A DNA stretch of 34,282 nt from an uncultured Anaerolineales bacterium (GTDB taxonomy: Bacteria > Chloroflexota > Anaerolineae > Anaerolineales > Villigracilaceae): contig CASGHD010000018.1 of assembly GCA_949319575.1 (NCBI GenBank), positions 1 through 34,282 on the forward strand, written 5' to 3'. Shown here piece by piece: positions 34,214 to 34,282 of the stretch; the first letter of the stretch is position 1, and every line of letters begins with the position of its first letter. The position numbers and the translations under genes were made by a program. A model generated the notes under the pieces. That model did no database searches, was not told the origin of the DNA, and saw only the letters and a list, made by a program, of their open reading frames with translations.

Positions 34214-34282
34214 TATTTCTCCTCCCTATGAATAATACCAATTGAATATCTTGTTGTACACAGCTAAAAAAATCTTCTTGAT

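Overview
The window looks like chromosomal DNA of an uncultured Anaerolineae-type Chloroflexota (inference). It is moderately GC-rich, and its protein set is typical of that group: an EttA-type ABC-F protein, an ECF sigma factor with a membrane partner, PMT-type glycosyltransferases, AbiE toxin-antitoxin and many small stand-alone operons. The intergenic spaces are unusually full of short palindromic repeats. I see no rRNA, tRNA, CRISPR array or plasmid/phage backbone genes.

Layout. 1-6271 (+): a surface-glycan cluster. It holds a CMP-nonulosonate synthetase fused to a KdsC-type phosphatase (5' end cut by the window), a membrane sulfatase-like enzyme, a NeuB-type synthase without its usual C-terminal SAF domain, a PAPS-type sulfotransferase and a capsule-type glycosyltransferase. 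Together they suggest a sulfated or phospho-decorated nonulosonic-acid (sialic-acid-like) cell-surface polymer. A promoter-hairpin-U-run unit at 6292-6396 may be a small RNA. 6395-7229 (-): a frameshifted DUF3800 gene. 7260-9379: a divergent PlsC-like acyltransferase and a second copy of the membrane sulfatase-like family. 9536-12666: a small secreted protein and a large GT39-like membrane glycosyltransferase. 13114-18891: two closely related sensor kinases flanking an ECF sigma factor and its membrane partner.

19352-21405: a small membrane protein, then an SRPBCC-EVE-MarR operon whose promoter overlaps a perfect 31-nt palindrome. 21483-23913 (-): ettA, a DUF3592-like membrane protein and a duplicated fragment of the ettA 3' end. 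24203-25704 (-): an AbiEi/AbiEii pair. 26044-28199 (-): a dienelactone-hydrolase-like and ICMT-like pair, and an NmrA-like reductase. 28468-30187 (+): a VOC protein, alpha/beta hydrolase and conserved hypothetical operon. 30247-33387 (-): tyrosine phenol-lyase with an Lrp/AsnC regulator, then a TrpX-like substrate-binding lipoprotein. 33620-34213: a short IS remnant between two truncated genes.

The most distinctive feature is the repeat landscape. Several small palindromic elements have recognisable terminal inverted repeats and target-site duplications, so they behave like MITEs. In one place (12777-13055) two of them are nested inside a third repeat. Others sit inside operons, where they supply or duplicate stop codons and ribosome-binding sites.
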